This document shows positions 9,167-19,952 of a DNA stretch of 64,000 bases, in pieces. A program made the translations under genes and the position numbers. Source of the stretch: Paenalcaligenes suwonensis (GTDB lineage: Bacteria > Pseudomonadota > Gammaproteobacteria > Burkholderiales > Burkholderiaceae_B). Location: positions 124,001-188,000 of the forward strand of contig NZ_JAANPV010000003.1 of assembly GCF_011290505.1 (NCBI RefSeq), written 5' to 3'. Below the pieces are notes generated by a model, which searched no databases, was not told where the DNA came from, and worked only from the letters and a program-made list of their open reading frames with translations. Within the stretch, counting starts at the first letter, position 1. Each line of letters starts with the position of its first letter.

Positions 9167-10108
9167 ATGAGTACCACGGTTCAAGCAGCGCCGATACGGC
9201 ATTTCCTACAGTTTAGTGATCTGAACAAAGAAGAAATCCTTTATCTTCTGCACCGAGCTCGCGTCATCAAAGACCACTTCAAAAACTACCAGCCCCACCA
9301 CACACTGCACGACCGTACTCTGGCGATGGTGTTCGAGAAGGCCAGCACCCGCACTCGCGTCTCGTTTGAGGCGGGTATGTATCAGCTAGGCGGCGAAGTC
9401 ATCAACCTAACAGCCAATGACTCTCAGCTAGGCCGCTCTGAGCCCATAGAAGACACCGCACGCGTAATTTCACGCATGGTAGATATCGTGATGATCCGCA
9501 CCTTTGAACAAAGCCGCCTAGAGCGTTTTGCTGAGTTCTCTCGTGTGCCCGTCATCAACGGTTTAACCAATGAATATCACCCCTGCCAAATCTTGGCCGA
9601 TATCTTCACCTACATAGAACACCGTGGCAGTATTGCAGGCAAAACCGTGGCATGGGTAGGCGATGGCAACAACATGGCCTACACCTGGCTGCAAGCTGCT
9701 GAGTTACTAGGCTTCAAACTGCATATCTCAGCCCCGCAAGGCTACACACTGGATCAAAACCTTATCGGCACCCCTGACCCTGCTGTGTTCCAAGAATTCA
9801 CTGACCCCATGGAAGCCTGCAGAGGCGCTGACCTCGTCACCACCGATGTCTGGACCAGCATGGGCTTTGAAGATGAAAACGAAGCACGCCGCAAAGCCTT
9901 TGCCGACTGGTGCGTAGACAGCGACATGATGGCCGAGGCCAACGCAGACGCCCTTTTCATGCACTGCTTGCCCGCTCACCGCGGCGAAGAAGTTAGCGCT
10001 GACGTGATAGACGGCGACCAAAGCGTTGTATGGGATGAAGCTGAAAACCGTATGCACGTACAAAAAGCGTTGATGGAATTCTTGTTGCTGGGCCAGTTGG
10101 ACGACTAA
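9167..10108 (+). CDS. argF: Ornithine carbamoyltransferase
   Basis: The enzyme joins ornithine and carbamoyl phosphate to make citrulline in arginine biosynthesis. The 313-residue protein has the carbamoyl-phosphate loop STRTR at 60-64, the HPCQILAD motif, and HCLPAHRGEEV near 270, all diagnostic. A purine-poor AGGG element precedes the ATG at 9167. The next step, argG, lies immediately downstream in convergent orientation, so the two are not co-transcribed. Confidence 0.97.
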   Translation: MSTTVQAAPIRHFLQFSDLNKEEILYLLHRARVIKDHFKNYQPHHTLHDRTLAMVFEKASTRTRVSFEAGMYQLGGEVINLTANDSQLGRSEPIEDTARVISRMVDIVMIRTFEQSRLERFAEFSRVPVINGLTNEYHPCQILADIFTYIEHRGSIAGKTVAWVGDGNNMAYTWLQAAELLGFKLHISAPQGYTLDQNLIGTPDPAVFQEFTDPMEACRGADLVTTDVWTSMGFEDENEARRKAFADWCVDSDMMAEANADALFMHCLPAHRGEEVSADVIDGDQSVVWDEAENRMHVQKALMEFLLLGQLDD

Positions 10109-10131
10109 GGCCACACAACGTGTTCATCCAC

Positions 10132-10160
10132 AAAAAAGCCACCCATTGGGTGGCTTTTTT
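10132..10160. terminator. Bidirectional terminator between convergent argF and argG
   Basis: AAAAAAGCCACCC-ATTG-GGTGGCTTTTTT forms a perfect stem with A-run and T-run on either side, suited to stopping both argF and argG transcripts. Confidence 0.85.
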
Positions 10161-10215
10161 ATTGCTGCATAGGATAGTAAGTAGAGCAACCCGATTTAGG
10201 CTGCTCACTTAACCA

Positions 10216-11580
<1,365 letters not shown>

Positions 11581-11697
11581 TCATTATATCGCCCCCACAG
11601 TTATACGGGGGCTTCTACTTACCGGAAGATGCGAAATCAGGCGATACACGGCATAATGTGCACTTGTCACAACTTTCACCGTAATTTTGATCACCCA

Positions 11698-12192
11698 ATG
11701 AGCACCCTCTCGGCCTCCTGTACCCTGCAATCTTTTACTTTGCCACAATTGCGTGCTGCCACCCAAGCTGGCGGCGTGACCAATGTCATTGTGAAAGGGC
11801 AAGGTGACGCATTTTTTATTCAGATTCAAATGCGTTCTACTCAGACGGCTATATTGATCACCAGCAAAAGCCGCCAACCACGCCAATTTCGTAATCCCGT
11901 GCAAGCCTTTGCTGTATTACGTGAAATAGGCATTATGACTGGGCAATTTGATGTCGCCAATTATTCGCCTGAGCAAAAACAAACCCCATCGCGTGCTCTG
12001 CGCAAAGCGCCAGAAGCCCCCAAACCTGCCTCGCAGCCTTGGGAGAACTTTCTGCAGAAAATGGCGAGTAGCCCTCAGGCCACCTTTGATGATCCCAACT
12101 TTAAACTGGACTCTACGCAAGCTCAGCAACTCTATGAGCGCAGCAGCCCAGTTGATACAACAACTGCCCCAAACGAGGCAGTTGTTAAGTAA
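11698..12192 (+). CDS. Conserved hypothetical protein, 164 aa
   Basis: I do not recognise the function. The first about 85 residues look like a compact mixed fold (TLPQLRAATQAGGVTNVIVKGQGDAFFIQI, then an ILITSKSRQPRQFRNPVQAFAVLREIGI segment), followed by a proline/alanine linker and a polar acidic tail. There is no signal peptide or membrane segment. The layout (a partner-binding-like domain plus a disordered tail) vaguely recalls plasmid partition accessory proteins, but that is only an impression. The ATG at 11698 starts the recognisable domain; the frame extends to 11629 without support. It ends 2 bases before the stop of the convergent gene on the other strand. Confidence 0.6.
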   Translation: MSTLSASCTLQSFTLPQLRAATQAGGVTNVIVKGQGDAFFIQIQMRSTQTAILITSKSRQPRQFRNPVQAFAVLREIGIMTGQFDVANYSPEQKQTPSRALRKAPEAPKPASQPWENFLQKMASSPQATFDDPNFKLDSTQAQQLYERSSPVDTTTAPNEAVVK

Positions 12193-12194
12193 GG

Positions 12195-13361
12195 TTAGGC
12201 GTGGGCAGGAATGCCTACGCGCACAGCTTGCAATAAGTACTCCATCAAGTCGCGCACGGATCCAATTTGTTCCCCCAGCGGTAATCGTTCTGAACTACGG
12301 AAAAACAAGCCTCGATCCACATCACCCTCTAGGGCATATGCCAATCGTCGGTCTATACAAAACTGACCACTACGGGCTACGCCATCGCGCAAGCCGCAAT
12401 GTGCCAAGCAATCAAAGCCCTCGGAACACGCTCGTTCTTGCGCCACGGCTTGCAGTTTAGATTCTTTATGCAAGTAAGAATCTAACCATGGTGTACGTAC
12501 TGCTCGCGCAGGCAAGCCCGCCACACTCATAAAGGTTACGATATCCTCAGGCTTAGCCTGCGCCAACACTTGCTTGAAACGTATATTGGCATCACCCTCT
12601 TCTGTGACGGCAAAAGCAGTACCCAACTGAATCGCATCTGCACCCTGCCCCAATAGCGTTTTCACCTGATCAGGGTTGTTAATCCCACCCGCCACAATCA
12701 GGGAAATATTTTCTTTTTCCAAATCCAGTTTTTTGAACACCTCACGCGTTTCCTCTAACACACGTGGGAAGGCGTACATGGGATCGTTCATTTGTTCTAA
12801 ATCGGCCAAGCCCAAGTGGCCTGCTGCAAATTTAGGGTTCTCAATAACGATGGCATCCGGCAAACGGTTTTTACGCATCCATTTACGCAACACCAACTGA
12901 ATACCCCGGGCATCCGACAAAATCGGGATCAAAGCCACATTAGGGTGATCCGCAGTAAGCTCAGGCAAATCCAAAGGTAAGCCCGCACCCACAACGACTG
13001 CATCTGCGCCGCTTTCGCAGGCCTGCTTCACATACGCTGCATACTGGGACACAGCACGCATGATGTTCACCGCCACAGCACCGCACCCTTTTGCCAGCGC
13101 CTTCGCCTTTTGGATTTCTCTATCCAACGCTTCCAGATTCACTCTATCAATTAGGCTGCTGTCTTTGCTTTTATGAGTGCGCTCCATCAAATCAGGATGG
13201 TGCCTACGTAAGTCCACACTGGAGATAGTTCCCATTGCTCCCAGCGCTGCTACGCTGCCAGCCAAGCGGTGCGCAGACACGCCCACACCCATCCCACCCT
13301 GAACTACAGGCAGCAACTCCTTACCCTTTAACCGTAACCGCTCAACAATGGTTTCTAACAC
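12195..13361 (-). CDS. Nitronate monooxygenase / FMN-dependent flavin oxidoreductase
   Basis: A 388-residue TIM-barrel flavoprotein of the 2-nitropropane dioxygenase family. It has PVVQGGMGVGVSAHRLAG at the start, AVAVNIMRA, VVGAGLPLDLPEL, the FMN-phosphate segment LIVAGGINNPDQVKTLLGQGADAIQLGTAF, and a C-terminal extension with CDCLAHCG-like cysteines (GFDCLAHCGLRDGVARSGQFC). Family members oxidise nitronates or act as quinone reductases; the true substrate cannot be read here. The gene is followed upstream by hemN on the same strand, with 24 bases between them, so they may share a transcript. Confidence 0.8.
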   Translation of the reverse strand: MLETIVERLRLKGKELLPVVQGGMGVGVSAHRLAGSVAALGAMGTISSVDLRRHHPDLMERTHKSKDSSLIDRVNLEALDREIQKAKALAKGCGAVAVNIMRAVSQYAAYVKQACESGADAVVVGAGLPLDLPELTADHPNVALIPILSDARGIQLVLRKWMRKNRLPDAIVIENPKFAAGHLGLADLEQMNDPMYAFPRVLEETREVFKKLDLEKENISLIVAGGINNPDQVKTLLGQGADAIQLGTAFAVTEEGDANIRFKQVLAQAKPEDIVTFMSVAGLPARAVRTPWLDSYLHKESKLQAVAQERACSEGFDCLAHCGLRDGVARSGQFCIDRRLAYALEGDVDRGLFFRSSERLPLGEQIGSVRDLMEYLLQAVRVGIPAHA

Positions 13362-13385
13362 AGGGAGTCCTTTAACTTTTAGTCA

Positions 13386-14816
13386 TCAAATAAGCCGCGA
13401 GTAAGTCGCGGTTGTACGTTTATGCAGGTGGGCATCAAACACCATGCTGATACCTCGCACAAACAAACGCCCCGTGTCGGTAACACGCAGCATACGCTCA
13501 TCAACAGTGATTAGCCCTGCTTCTTCAAACTGGCTCAACCGCTGCAGCTCATCGGAAAAATACTCATCAAACACGATACCGTGTCGTTGCGCGACTGCCG
13601 CTTTATCTACCGGCATACTGCACATTAACTGCATGATGACCTCTGCACGCAGTTCATCATCAGCCGTCATTTGTATGCCGCGACTTACCGGCAAACGATT
13701 ATCGTCCAAACAGGCGTAATAGGCTTTAAGCGACCTATCGTTTTGTACATGGGTGCCTTGCACCTTCCCTATCGCCGATACCCCAAACGCCACCAAATCG
13801 CTGTCTGCGCGTGTGGTGTAACCTTGAAAGTTTCTATGTAAGCTTTGATCCAAACGCGCACGGCTTAGCTCATCACCTGGTAAAGCAAAGTGATCCAAGC
13901 CTATGTAGTCATAGCCCGCATCCAGCAAACGCTGCGTTGCCATCAAAAAGATTTGCAAGCGCGTTTCCGCATCGGGCAAATCTTGCTCGTTAATTAACCG
14001 CTGCGCCTTAAACCGCTGTGGCAAATGCGCATAGTTATATAAGGCAATACGGTCGGGACGCAGTGCTATCAACTGATCCAGCGTCGCGCTAAAACTTTGC
14101 ACGCTTTGTTTAGGCAAGCCATAAATCAAATCGGTATTAATAGACTCAAAACCCACTGCCCTACTGGTTTCAATCGCTTTGGCAACCATGTCGTAAGGCT
14201 GTATGCGATGTATGGCCTCTTGCACAGCCACATCAAAGTCCTGCACGCCGAAGCTAGTACGGTTAAAGCCCAAACTCGCCAAATGCGCCAACATTTGGTC
14301 ATCTATAGTGCGAGGGTCAATTTCCACACTGATTTCTGCATCACCCGTGAAATCAAAGTGCTTTCTTACCTCTTGCATCAGCAACGACATTTGCTCGTTG
14401 GACAAGAACGTGGGCGAACCGCCACCTAGGTGCAACTGCCCCGTTTTGCGATCGTCACCCAAATGAGGGACCACCATCGCCATTTCTTTAAACAAATACC
14501 GTAGGTACTCTTCTGAACGCGATTTGTCTTGTGTGATGATTTTGTTACACGCACAGAAATAGCACAGCGATGTACAGAATGGCAGGTGGAAGTACAACGA
14601 CAAGGGCATGTGCTGCGTGCTACTAGCGCGCATCGCTAACGCGTCTAAATAGTGTTGCTGTGCGAACTCGTCTAGAAATCTGTCTGCAGTCGGGTACGAG
14701 GTATAACGTGGGCCCGAACTATTGAAACGCCGGATCAATGCCTCTGGAACTTGAAACGAAGCAGTTGCCTCTTTAGTGGCACGCTGCTGTGGGGTTTGTG
14801 CCAGTGCAATATCCAT
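13386..14816 (-). CDS. hemN: Oxygen-independent coproporphyrinogen III oxidase
   Basis: A radical SAM enzyme that decarboxylates coproporphyrinogen III for haem synthesis under low oxygen. The 476-residue form has Cys81, Cys85, Cys88 and Cys90 (CTSLCYFCAC), which equal the E. coli HemN cluster pattern, preceded by the RYTSYPTADRF substrate segment and followed by the GGGSPTFL SAM motif. I use the ATG at 14816, which follows GGAGAG, not the upstream ATG at 14873. An FNR/ANR-type box lies 73 bases upstream, consistent with anaerobic induction. Confidence 0.95.
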   Translation of the reverse strand: MDIALAQTPQQRATKEATASFQVPEALIRRFNSSGPRYTSYPTADRFLDEFAQQHYLDALAMRASSTQHMPLSLYFHLPFCTSLCYFCACNKIITQDKSRSEEYLRYLFKEMAMVVPHLGDDRKTGQLHLGGGSPTFLSNEQMSLLMQEVRKHFDFTGDAEISVEIDPRTIDDQMLAHLASLGFNRTSFGVQDFDVAVQEAIHRIQPYDMVAKAIETSRAVGFESINTDLIYGLPKQSVQSFSATLDQLIALRPDRIALYNYAHLPQRFKAQRLINEQDLPDAETRLQIFLMATQRLLDAGYDYIGLDHFALPGDELSRARLDQSLHRNFQGYTTRADSDLVAFGVSAIGKVQGTHVQNDRSLKAYYACLDDNRLPVSRGIQMTADDELRAEVIMQLMCSMPVDKAAVAQRHGIVFDEYFSDELQRLSQFEEAGLITVDERMLRVTDTGRLFVRGISMVFDAHLHKRTTATYSRLI

Positions 14817-14888
14817 GAAACTCTCCAGAAACCTACGAAATCTTTTGCTAGCTATCAAGTATTTTGACCGCAATAGGACAATTCCTCA

Positions 14889-14902
14889 TTGACCTTTATC
14901 AA
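14889..14902. promoter_or_regulatory. FNR/ANR-type box upstream of hemN
   Basis: TTGAC-CTTT-ATCAA matches the FNR/ANR consensus TTGAT-N4-ATCAA with one mismatch. It is centred about 80 bases from the hemN start and about 127 bases before the divergent mrp operon. hemN control by FNR-type regulators is well known in proteobacteria, so hemN is the likelier target. Confidence 0.65.
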
Positions 14903-15022
14903 GCACGTTCAGAGCAATTTCATTTTTTTTAGCAGATTATGTGTGGAAATTACCAGTAATATCGTATTATTAGAACATCACCCGTTATTAGGTTCTATAC
15001 ATCTCGTCTTCCCCGGAGCCCG

Positions 15023-17974
15023 ATGTCTTTGCTTGTCATCCTAGCCCTCCCATTCGTTGGTGGGCTGATCTCATCGTTATTATCTGCCGACTCCCGAAAA
15101 CTTCAGGCTCCGCTTGCCGGGATGGTTGCCTTAACCTGTGCCCTCTTTACTTTAGCCAACTTTCCGGCTATCTCGCGTAATGAGGTGTTACTGTTTTCCT
15201 CCGACTGGATTCCTGCGTATAACATCTACTTCAATTTACGCATGGATGGTCTGGCTTGGTTGTTCAGTATCATCATCACGGGGATGGGTGCATTAATCGC
15301 ACTTTACGCCCACTACTACCTTTCCGCCCAAGAGCCTGTACGCCGATTTTTTGCCTTTTTGCAAATTTTCATGGGGGCGATGCTGGGGGTAGTGCTATCC
15401 GGGAACGTCATCCAGTTAGTGGTGTTCTGGGAGCTAACCAGTCTGTCTTCCTTCATGCTGATTGCCTACTGGTATCACCGACGAGACGCGCGCCGTGGTG
15501 CTCGCATGTCGCTGATTATCACGGGCGGCGGCGGTCTGTGTTTGCTGGCGGGCGTGCTCATGATGGGCCAAGTAGCCGGCACCTACGACTTAGGTGAAAT
15601 TCTCATTTCGGGTGACCGCATACGCCAAAGCGCGTGGTACCCCGTGCTGCTGCTGATGGTAGCAGCCGGCGCATTAAGTAAAAGCGCCCAATTCCCCTTC
15701 CATATTTGGCTACCTCGAGCCATGGCCGCACCGACGCCGGTATCGGCCTACCTGCACTCGGCCACCATGGTGAAAGCAGGCGTATTCTTGTTGGCACGTT
15801 TCTGGCCCGTCTTGGCTGGCACCACAGAATGGGCCATCTTAATTGGTGGATCGGGGCTCATTACCCTGCTGCTAGGGGCTTACTTAGCCACCTTCCAGCG
15901 AGACATGAAAGGTGTCTTAGCCTATTCCACCATTAGCCATCTTGGCTTGATCACCCTGCTGCTGGGCATGAACAGTGCCATGGCACTGATTGCCGCCATC
16001 TTCCACATCATTAACCACGCCACCTTTAAAGCATCGCTGTTTATGGCGACAGGGATTGTGGACCATGAAACAGGAACTCGTAATTTAAATAGGTTGTCTG
16101 GCTTGCGCTATGCCATGCCTATTACAGCCTTACTAGCCAGTGTAGCCGCCGCGGCGATGGCTGGCGTGCCCCTGTTAAACGGCTTTCTCTCTAAAGAAAT
16201 GTTCTTTGCCGAAGCCGTGGAAACGGCTAACGGGAGTTCGTGGGATTACGTGATTCCGCTGATTGCCGTGATTGCTAGTGCCTTTAGCGTGGCCTATTCC
16301 TTGCGCTTTATTATGCAGGTGTTCTTTGGGCCTCCCGCTAAAAACTTGCCGCGTGAGCCACACGAGCCGCCTATACAGATGCTTATTCCTAGCATCATCT
16401 TAGTGTTGATCTGTTTAGCCGTAGGGATGATCCCTGGTTACACCGTTGCCCCCTTCCTTGATGTAGCGGCGCACTCTATTCTGAATCTTAAAATGCCAGA
16501 CTTCAGTCTGCGTATTTGGCATGGGTTTAACCTGCCTTTGGTGATGAGCATTATCGCCATGCTAGCCGGTGTGATGTTGGTGTTCCTGCTGGACAACTAC
16601 CGCCAAGGACGCTCAGACCGTGCACCTATTTTGTACCGTGTAGATGGTCAGCGTATTTTTGAGGCCTTCCTTGGGTGGACTGAAACCGCAGCAGACTTCA
16701 TCATCGACAAAACCTATTCGCCGCGCTTACAACGCCAAGTTCTGTTGATTCTGCTGGCCACCTTAGTCGTAACCGCCCTGCCCTTATTCCGTGGCACCTG
16801 GTTTATTCCGCAGCAGTCCACCACCATGGATCCGCTTTTTGCGTTGATGTGGATTGCAGGGGCTGCGTGTGCTATTGGTGCTGCGTACCAAGCGAAATTC
16901 CACAGACCAGCAGCGCTGCTGCTCTCTGGCGCTGCAGGATTAATTACCAGCTTGACCTACGCATGGCTGTCGGCTCCCGACTTGGCCTTGACTCAGTTGG
17001 CTGTTGAAGTGGTTACCGTCGTACTAATTCTTCTAGGTTTACGTTGGTTGCCTAAACGTTTGCCTACCGACGAAGACGACATTTCGCCACTCTCGCGCTT
17101 TAAGGCACTACGACGTCGTGGTCGAGACTTAACCATTGCGGTACTGTCCGGTGCTGGCTTATCGGTACTGGCCTATACCATCATGACACGCCCACCGGTT
17201 GAAGATGGCGTCTCGCCCTTCTTGGTACAACAAGCCCTACCTTTAGGCGGTGGCGCCAACGTGGTGAACGTCATTCTGGTGGACTTCCGTGGTTTTGATA
17301 CCTTTGGTGAAATCACGGTACTGGGTATTGTGGCCCTCAGTGTTTATGCACTGCTGCGTCGATTCCGCCCACCGGTCGAAACCATTACCACACCACTTGA
17401 AATTCGCCATAAATATGGCCAGCTAGTACAAAAAGCTGAAGTACTGTCTCCACTAGAGTCCGCGACGTTTGAAGAGCCTGACCCCAACCAAGCTGTGCCT
17501 TATGGGGTCACCAAAGTGCCTGCCATACTGATGCGAGTCTTGCTGCCTATTGCTGCACTGATCTCCATCTACTTCCTGCTGCGTGGCCACAACCTGCCTG
17601 GCGGCGGTTTTGTGGGCGGCTTGATTATGGCCACCGCCATTTTGATACAGTACATGGTGAATGGCATTGTGTGGGTAGAGTCCCGCCCCTTGCTGCACCC
17701 GCAAACGTGGATTTCTCTGGGCATGTTGCTGGCCGGCTTTGCCGCCATGATCGTATGGTGGTTTAACCGCCCCTTCTTGGCTGCATTGGAATGGCACATT
17801 ACGCTGCCGTGGGTAGGAGACGTGCATGCCACTAGCGCCCTGCTGTTTGATATAGGCGTTTACATGCTGGTGGTAGGTTCCACTATTTTGATGTTGCTGG
17901 CACTGGCTCACCAGTCTCTGCGTTTCTACCGCAAATTGCCTGCTCCCCAAAACTCACTACGTACCGAAGAATAA
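15023..17974 (+). CDS. mrpA: Mrp-type monovalent cation/H+ antiporter, fused subunits A and B
   Basis: A 983-residue polytopic protein. Residues about 1-790 are the MrpA/NuoL-like proton-translocating subunit. FWELTSLSSFMLIAYWY near 136-152 holds the conserved membrane glutamate, and KSAQFPFHIWLPRAMAAPTPVSAYLHSATMVKAG holds the conserved lysines. Residues about 835-975 (VTKVPAILMRVLLPIAALIS through DIGVYMLVVGSTILMLLAL) are a complete MrpB domain. The A-B fusion is typical of six-gene (Pha-type, group 2) operons. The complex exchanges Na+ or K+ for protons at the inner membrane. It starts the operon and overlaps mrpC by one base. Confidence 0.95.
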   Translation: MSLLVILALPFVGGLISSLLSADSRKLQAPLAGMVALTCALFTLANFPAISRNEVLLFSSDWIPAYNIYFNLRMDGLAWLFSIIITGMGALIALYAHYYLSAQEPVRRFFAFLQIFMGAMLGVVLSGNVIQLVVFWELTSLSSFMLIAYWYHRRDARRGARMSLIITGGGGLCLLAGVLMMGQVAGTYDLGEILISGDRIRQSAWYPVLLLMVAAGALSKSAQFPFHIWLPRAMAAPTPVSAYLHSATMVKAGVFLLARFWPVLAGTTEWAILIGGSGLITLLLGAYLATFQRDMKGVLAYSTISHLGLITLLLGMNSAMALIAAIFHIINHATFKASLFMATGIVDHETGTRNLNRLSGLRYAMPITALLASVAAAAMAGVPLLNGFLSKEMFFAEAVETANGSSWDYVIPLIAVIASAFSVAYSLRFIMQVFFGPPAKNLPREPHEPPIQMLIPSIILVLICLAVGMIPGYTVAPFLDVAAHSILNLKMPDFSLRIWHGFNLPLVMSIIAMLAGVMLVFLLDNYRQGRSDRAPILYRVDGQRIFEAFLGWTETAADFIIDKTYSPRLQRQVLLILLATLVVTALPLFRGTWFIPQQSTTMDPLFALMWIAGAACAIGAAYQAKFHRPAALLLSGAAGLITSLTYAWLSAPDLALTQLAVEVVTVVLILLGLRWLPKRLPTDEDDISPLSRFKALRRRGRDLTIAVLSGAGLSVLAYTIMTRPPVEDGVSPFLVQQALPLGGGANVVNVILVDFRGFDTFGEITVLGIVALSVYALLRRFRPPVETITTPLEIRHKYGQLVQKAEVLSPLESATFEEPDPNQAVPYGVTKVPAILMRVLLPIAALISIYFLLRGHNLPGGGFVGGLIMATAILIQYMVNGIVWVESRPLLHPQTWISLGMLLAGFAAMIVWWFNRPFLAALEWHITLPWVGDVHATSALLFDIGVYMLVVGSTILMLLALAHQSLRFYRKLPAPQNSLRTEE

Positions 17975-18321
17975 TGGAAATCGTTCTCTCTTTAGCTATA
18001 GGGATTTTGGCAGGCTCAGGCGTCTGGCTGCTGCTGCGTCCACGTACGTTTCAGGTCATCATGGGGCTGTCCTTGTTGTCCTACGCGGTGAACTTGTTCA
18101 TTTTTTCCATGGGGCGCATCACGCTTAATGCGCCTGCAGTGATCAACCCTGAACTGGGTGCAGACCCTAGCAGTTATGCTGACCCCCTTCCCCAAGCGCT
18201 GGTGCTTACTGCCATTGTGATTGGCTTTGCTACCACCGCCCTTTTTCTAGTAGTACTACTGGCTAACCGCGGCTTAAGCGGCACTGACCACGTAGACGGT
18301 CGCGAGGATAATGAGCTGTGA
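17974..18321 (+). CDS. mrpC: Mrp cation/H+ antiporter subunit C
   Basis: A 115-residue NuoK-like subunit with three membrane helices. The family signature PLPQALVLTAIVIGFATTALFLVVLL is near 65-90. The start overlaps the stop of mrpA (TAATG) and its stop overlaps mrpD by 4 bases, so it is translationally coupled within the antiporter operon. Confidence 0.95.
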   Translation: MEIVLSLAIGILAGSGVWLLLRPRTFQVIMGLSLLSYAVNLFIFSMGRITLNAPAVINPELGADPSSYADPLPQALVLTAIVIGFATTALFLVVLLANRGLSGTDHVDGREDNEL

Positions 18322-19952
18322 TGCTGTTGAAACACCTGCCCATTTTCCCCATTATTATTCCGTTGATTGCAGCAGGTTTAATGCTGCTGCGTCAGGATAA
18401 GTTTCGTCGTTACAAGATAGTCATCAGCGTTATCTCGTTTGCGCTGCAATTGCTGGTTGCCGTGCTGCTGTTAAATATGGCCGATGGCACCATCGAAACC
18501 TTGTGGCCTGACGGTGTTGGCGTCTACCTGCTTGGCGACTGGCCTGCCCCCTTCGGTATTGTGGTGGTGGTTGATAGACTATCAGCCCTCATGCTGTTGC
18601 TGACTGCCGTATTGGGTGCTACCACATGGGTATATGCCACTGCACGCTGGGATCGCTCGGGCGTGCACTTCCACCCGTTGTTTCAATTGTTGTTAATGGG
18701 TTTGAACGGCGCTTTCCTCACTGGCGACTTGTTTAACCTGTTCGTATTCTTTGAGGTGCTGTTAGCCGCCTCTTACGGTCTAATGCTGCATGGCTCAGGC
18801 AAAGCCCGCGTCAATGCTGGATTACATTACATTGCCGTTAACCTGATTGCCTCGTTCTTACTGCTGATCGCCTTGGCACTGATTTATGGTGTGACTGGCA
18901 CACTGAACATGGCACATTTGGCCGTGATAGCGGGCCATTTGTCGGGGCCCGATCGTTTGCTGTTTGAAAGTGCAGCCGCCGTTCTGGGCATTGCCTTCCT
19001 TATTAAAGCAGCAGCATGGCCACTGAACTACTGGTTAATTGATGGCTATGCCAACAGCAGCCCACCGGTTGCTGGCATGTTTTCCATCATGACCAAAGTA
19101 GGTATTTATGCCTTATTGCGTATAGGTACACTGTTAGAACCTACAGGTGCTCCCGCTGCCTTTGGTGGAGCATGGATGTTCCCTGCAGGTGTGGCTACTC
19201 TAATCTTTGGTGCGGTAGGTACGCTCGCAGCCCACAACACCCAACGTATGGCGGGCTACTGTGTAATTTTATCGTCCGGCACACTGTTGGCCGCACTGGG
19301 CATGCCCGGTGTGATTCTAACTGGGCCTGCTCTGTATTACATGATCAGTTCCGTGCTGGGCTTAGGCGCATTTTTCATGCTGCTAGAAATGGTAGACCGC
19401 GCTCAAAGTTTTGGTTCCGACTTCTTGGCTGCCAGTGCGGAAGCCTTTGCGCTAACCGATAACGACGACGAAGATGACAGCAGCGATGTAGTCGGTAGAG
19501 CCATTCCCGCCGCCTTGGTGTTTTTGGGTATGAGCTTTATTGCCTGCGCCTTGATTATTATTGGGCTGCCACCACTCTCTGGTTTCGTCGCTAAATTCTC
19601 GTTAATTCTGGCAGCGCTGCAAGCGTCTAGTTATACGCCAGACCCACTTAACGCGTGGATTTTTACAGCCACCTTGTTGTTGGCTGGCTTCATCGGCATC
19701 ATTGCACTGTCTCGTACCGGTATCCGACTGTTCTGGAGCCATAACAATATCAGTGTGCCGCACTTGCGCCCTACCGAAGCATTCCCCGTTACTGTACTGA
19801 TCACCATCTGCGTCTGGCTAAGTATTCAGGCAGGTCCCATTACTAGCTACTTAGAAGACACGGCCCGCTACTTAGATAGACCCAGCGCTTACATTAATGC
19901 CGTGCTCATGAAAAACTCCGACCGCCCCGTCAACACAGGAGAAACATCATGA
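18318..19952 (+). CDS. mrpD: Mrp cation/H+ antiporter subunit D
   Basis: A 544-residue NuoM/N-like membrane subunit with about 14 helices. The conserved glutamate is in FNLFVFFEVLLAASYGLML (near 135-153) and the conserved lysine in PPVAGMFSIMTKVGIYALLR. A hydrophilic acidic insertion (DNDDEDDSSD, near 380) sits between membrane segments. It overlaps its neighbours on both sides by 4 bases. Confidence 0.95.
   Translation: MMLLKHLPIFPIIIPLIAAGLMLLRQDKFRRYKIVISVISFALQLLVAVLLLNMADGTIETLWPDGVGVYLLGDWPAPFGIVVVVDRLSALMLLLTAVLGATTWVYATARWDRSGVHFHPLFQLLLMGLNGAFLTGDLFNLFVFFEVLLAASYGLMLHGSGKARVNAGLHYIAVNLIASFLLLIALALIYGVTGTLNMAHLAVIAGHLSGPDRLLFESAAAVLGIAFLIKAAAWPLNYWLIDGYANSSPPVAGMFSIMTKVGIYALLRIGTLLEPTGAPAAFGGAWMFPAGVATLIFGAVGTLAAHNTQRMAGYCVILSSGTLLAALGMPGVILTGPALYYMISSVLGLGAFFMLLEMVDRAQSFGSDFLAASAEAFALTDNDDEDDSSDVVGRAIPAALVFLGMSFIACALIIIGLPPLSGFVAKFSLILAALQASSYTPDPLNAWIFTATLLLAGFIGIIALSRTGIRLFWSHNNISVPHLRPTEAFPVTVLITICVWLSIQAGPITSYLEDTARYLDRPSAYINAVLMKNSDRPVNTGETS

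Noticed and set aside
17453-17950. 165-codon minus-strand frame opposite mrpA
   Set aside because: It is antisense to the highly conserved MrpB domain and rich in Gln/His as expected for a shadow frame.
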